A stretch of 5,674 nucleotides of DNA from Acidobacteriota bacterium. GTDB taxonomy: Bacteria > Acidobacteriota > Terriglobia > Bryobacterales > Bryobacteraceae. The notes under the pieces were generated by a model, which was not told the DNA's origin, did not search any database, and saw nothing but the letters and a program-made list of their open reading frames with translations. This document shows positions 4,509 through 5,674 of this stretch, piece by piece. A program made the position numbers and the translations under genes. Position 1 is the first letter of the stretch; every line of letters starts with the position of its first letter. The stretch is from the NCBI GenBank assembly GCA_026394095.1, contig JAPKYY010000828.1, forward strand, positions 1 through 5,674. The letters run 5' to 3'.

Positions 4509-5000
4509 GCAGAGCACCTCAATCTCGGGGATCAAGCCCCTTTGGGCTACTACACCTGCTCTGTCGACGCCAAAGGCCGGCTGAAGGTGCCTGCGGATTT
4601 CCTGAAATATATGAGCACTTTGGGTGCACAGTTCTTTTTAACTTCATACGACGAACTCGAAATTCAAATATACACCCGAGATTCCTTCCTGAAGCAGTGT
4701 GCGTTCCTCGAAGATCTGGCCTTACAGCCGGAATTTCAGGATGACGCCGAAGACACTCTCTTCCGGATGCGCGATCTCGGCGCGGACGTCTCGCCCGACA
4801 CCGATGGCCGAATTCTCCTCCCCCCGGTTCTTCGGCAGCGGCTCAATCTTACTGAGCTGCCAGCTGCGTGTCACATTGGCAAAGACCGCGACCACTTGGT
4901 TGTAATTACCGCCGAACGCTACGAAGCGCGACGCAAGAAAGCCAGTCAGGCCAGCCCTGCGGAAGCCGCAAAACGGGTCCGCCAGCTAGGTCTGCGCTAG
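4506..5000 (+). CDS. mraZ: MraZ, transcriptional regulator of the division/cell wall cluster
   Basis: A 164-residue protein with the two SpoVT/AbrB-like halves of MraZ. The first runs from about 13 to 60 with the signature DAKGRLKVP at 21-29. The second runs from about 90 to 140 with DTDGRILLPPVLRQRL at 98-113. MraZ forms a ring-shaped oligomer on DNA and controls its own promoter and the downstream dcw genes; this is family knowledge from E. coli and others. The protein is slightly longer than the usual 145-150 residues because of a basic tail (ARRKKASQ... to LGLR). The start codon is TTG with AGGA eight bases upstream. rsmH follows after seven bases, the standard mraZ-rsmH order. The leader carries a 10-base tandem repeat and a dyad that are candidate autoregulatory sites. 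The identification is secure. Confidence 0.95.
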   Translation: MAEHLNLGDQAPLGYYTCSVDAKGRLKVPADFLKYMSTLGAQFFLTSYDELEIQIYTRDSFLKQCAFLEDLALQPEFQDDAEDTLFRMRDLGADVSPDTDGRILLPPVLRQRLNLTELPAACHIGKDRDHLVVITAERYEARRKKASQASPAEAAKRVRQLGLR

Positions 5001-5007
5001 TAGAGAT

Positions 5008-5674
5008 ATGGCCCACTTCCCGGTGATGTCCGCGGAGGTGATCGAGTACCTGGCTCTTCGAAAAGAGAGCCGGGTGGCAGATATGACTGCCGGCCTTGGG
5101 GGGCATTCCAAACAAATAGCTGCCCTCCTCGATACCGGTGTCCTGGTAATGAATGATCGGGATGGCGAGAGTCTCCCAGAGGCGGTCGAGAATACGCGTG
5201 AATTTGCTGCGCGAATCCGGCCTACCCAGGGAGTCTTCTCTACCTTCCCTAAAAGGTTTGAGGAAATGGGAATCGGTCGATTGGATGCAATGCTCTTCGA
5301 TCTCGGTGTCAGCATGAAACAGCTGACCGAGCCCGAACGCGGCTTCTCCTTCCGACTCGATGGGCCCTTAGACATGAGGATGTCTCGCGACTCAGAAACA
5401 GATCTTACTGCGGCGGACGTGGTTAACACGTTTTCCGAACAAGAACTCGCCAACCTCATCTATGAGTACGGCGAAGAATGGAGGTCGCGGGCAATTGCCA
5501 GAGCAGTGGTCCGGGCCAGGCCCATTACAAGCACCAGACAGCTTGCCCAGCTAGCTGGTCACGGGGCCGGGGCCCGGGACACAAAGATTTCGCCGGCAAC
5601 GAAAACCTTCATGGCGTTGCGGCTGTATGTGAACCGTGAGTTTGAAGAATTGAAAGCGCTCCTCGAATCGCTGC
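5008..5674 (+). CDS. rsmH: RsmH, 16S rRNA (cytosine1402-N4)-methyltransferase, N-terminal part (cut by window edge)
   Basis: The first 222 codons are present; the gene continues past the right edge. RsmH (MraW) transfers a methyl group from S-adenosylmethionine to N4 of C1402 in 16S rRNA, tuning the ribosomal P site. It begins with the family's HFPVM segment. Visible motifs are the SAM-binding ADMTAGLGGHS (24-34), the acidic NDRD (49-52), FDLGVSMKQL (97-106), RGFSFRLDGPLDMRM (111-125), YGEEWRSRAIARA and SPATKTFMALRLYVN. Compared with E. coli, DLGVSSPQL reads DLGVSMKQL and HPATRTFQA reads SPATKTFMA; the core catalytic motifs are intact, so the protein is probably active. ATG 5008 lies seven bases after the mraZ stop with only a weak GAG upstream, suggesting coupling to mraZ translation. 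ftsL and penicillin-binding protein genes would be expected next, but they are not in the window. Confidence 0.96.
   Translation, partial: MAHFPVMSAEVIEYLALRKESRVADMTAGLGGHSKQIAALLDTGVLVMNDRDGESLPEAVENTREFAARIRPTQGVFSTFPKRFEEMGIGRLDAMLFDLGVSMKQLTEPERGFSFRLDGPLDMRMSRDSETDLTAADVVNTFSEQELANLIYEYGEEWRSRAIARAVVRARPITSTRQLAQLAGHGAGARDTKISPATKTFMALRLYVNREFEELKALLESL

Noticed and set aside
4986..5459. Minus-strand frame of 157 codons opposite rsmH
   Set aside because: The plus strand here encodes unmistakable RsmH motifs; the antisense translation has no recognisable pattern.
5547..5558. CCAGCTAGCTGG, a 12-bp perfect palindrome resembling the CTAG-containing operator
   Set aside because: It lies within rsmH codons for a QLAQLAG segment, has no N4 centre like the operator dyads, and short palindromes of this kind are expected by chance.
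5561..5578. GGGGCC/GGGGCCC-rich self-complementary run in rsmH
   Set aside because: It is inside the reading frame (GAGAR segment) and has no T-run, so it is not a terminator; ordinary GC-rich coding sequence.
1..5674. CRISPR arrays, tRNA or rRNA genes, insertion sequences, attachment sites
   Set aside because: No regularly spaced repeats, RNA gene cores, transposase motifs or terminal inverted repeats with target duplications were seen on either strand.

Overview
The window looks like chromosomal DNA from a GC-rich Gram-negative bacterium, most likely an Acidobacteriota member of the Solibacter/Bryobacter kind. The reasons are a Gfo/Idh/MocA oxidoreductase tail, a BlaI repressor paired with an M56 peptidase that carries CarboxypepD_reg-like and TonB C-terminal domains, a lipoprotein, and the wording of the RsmH motifs. 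The placement is inference from gene style; no search was run. Gene density is very high and there is no intergenic gap above about 210 bases.

Layout. Bases 1-188 (+) are the C-terminal end of a Gfo/Idh/MocA-family oxidoreductase. It meets head-on, with overlapping stop codons, a three-gene minus-strand operon read from about 3040 down to 185: blaI-like repressor (3020-2646), M56/BlaR1-like membrane peptidase with a TonB C-terminal domain (2649-1120) and an unassigned lipoprotein (1117-185). These genes are joined by an ATGA overlap and a 2-base gap. The 58-base gap upstream of blaI holds two tandem 18-base copies of a TGCTAG-N4-CTAGCA dyad lying on a candidate promoter, a convincing candidate for the BlaI autoregulatory operator. 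Upstream on the same strand are a short-chain dehydrogenase (3744-3079) and, overlapping it by 8 bases, a family I inorganic pyrophosphatase (about 4297-3737).

A divergent intergenic region (about 4298-4505) separates this block from the plus-strand start of the division and cell wall (dcw) cluster: mraZ (4506-5000, TTG start) and rsmH (5008 to beyond the right edge). The mraZ leader holds a candidate promoter, a 10-base tandem repeat that could be an MraZ box, and an imperfect hairpin ending three bases before the Shine-Dalgarno sequence.

How the genes work together. By analogy with BlaI/BlaR1 and MecI/MecR1, the membrane M56 peptidase should sense an envelope signal and lead to loss of the BlaI repressor, derepressing the operon. 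The penicillin-binding sensor domain of classical BlaR1 is absent; its place is taken by a beta-sandwich-like domain, a ten-proline linker and a TonB C-terminal domain. The downstream lipoprotein is probably an envelope partner or target. MraZ regulates dcw transcription and RsmH methylates 16S rRNA. Strand composition changes sharply between the dehydrogenase and the pyrophosphatase.
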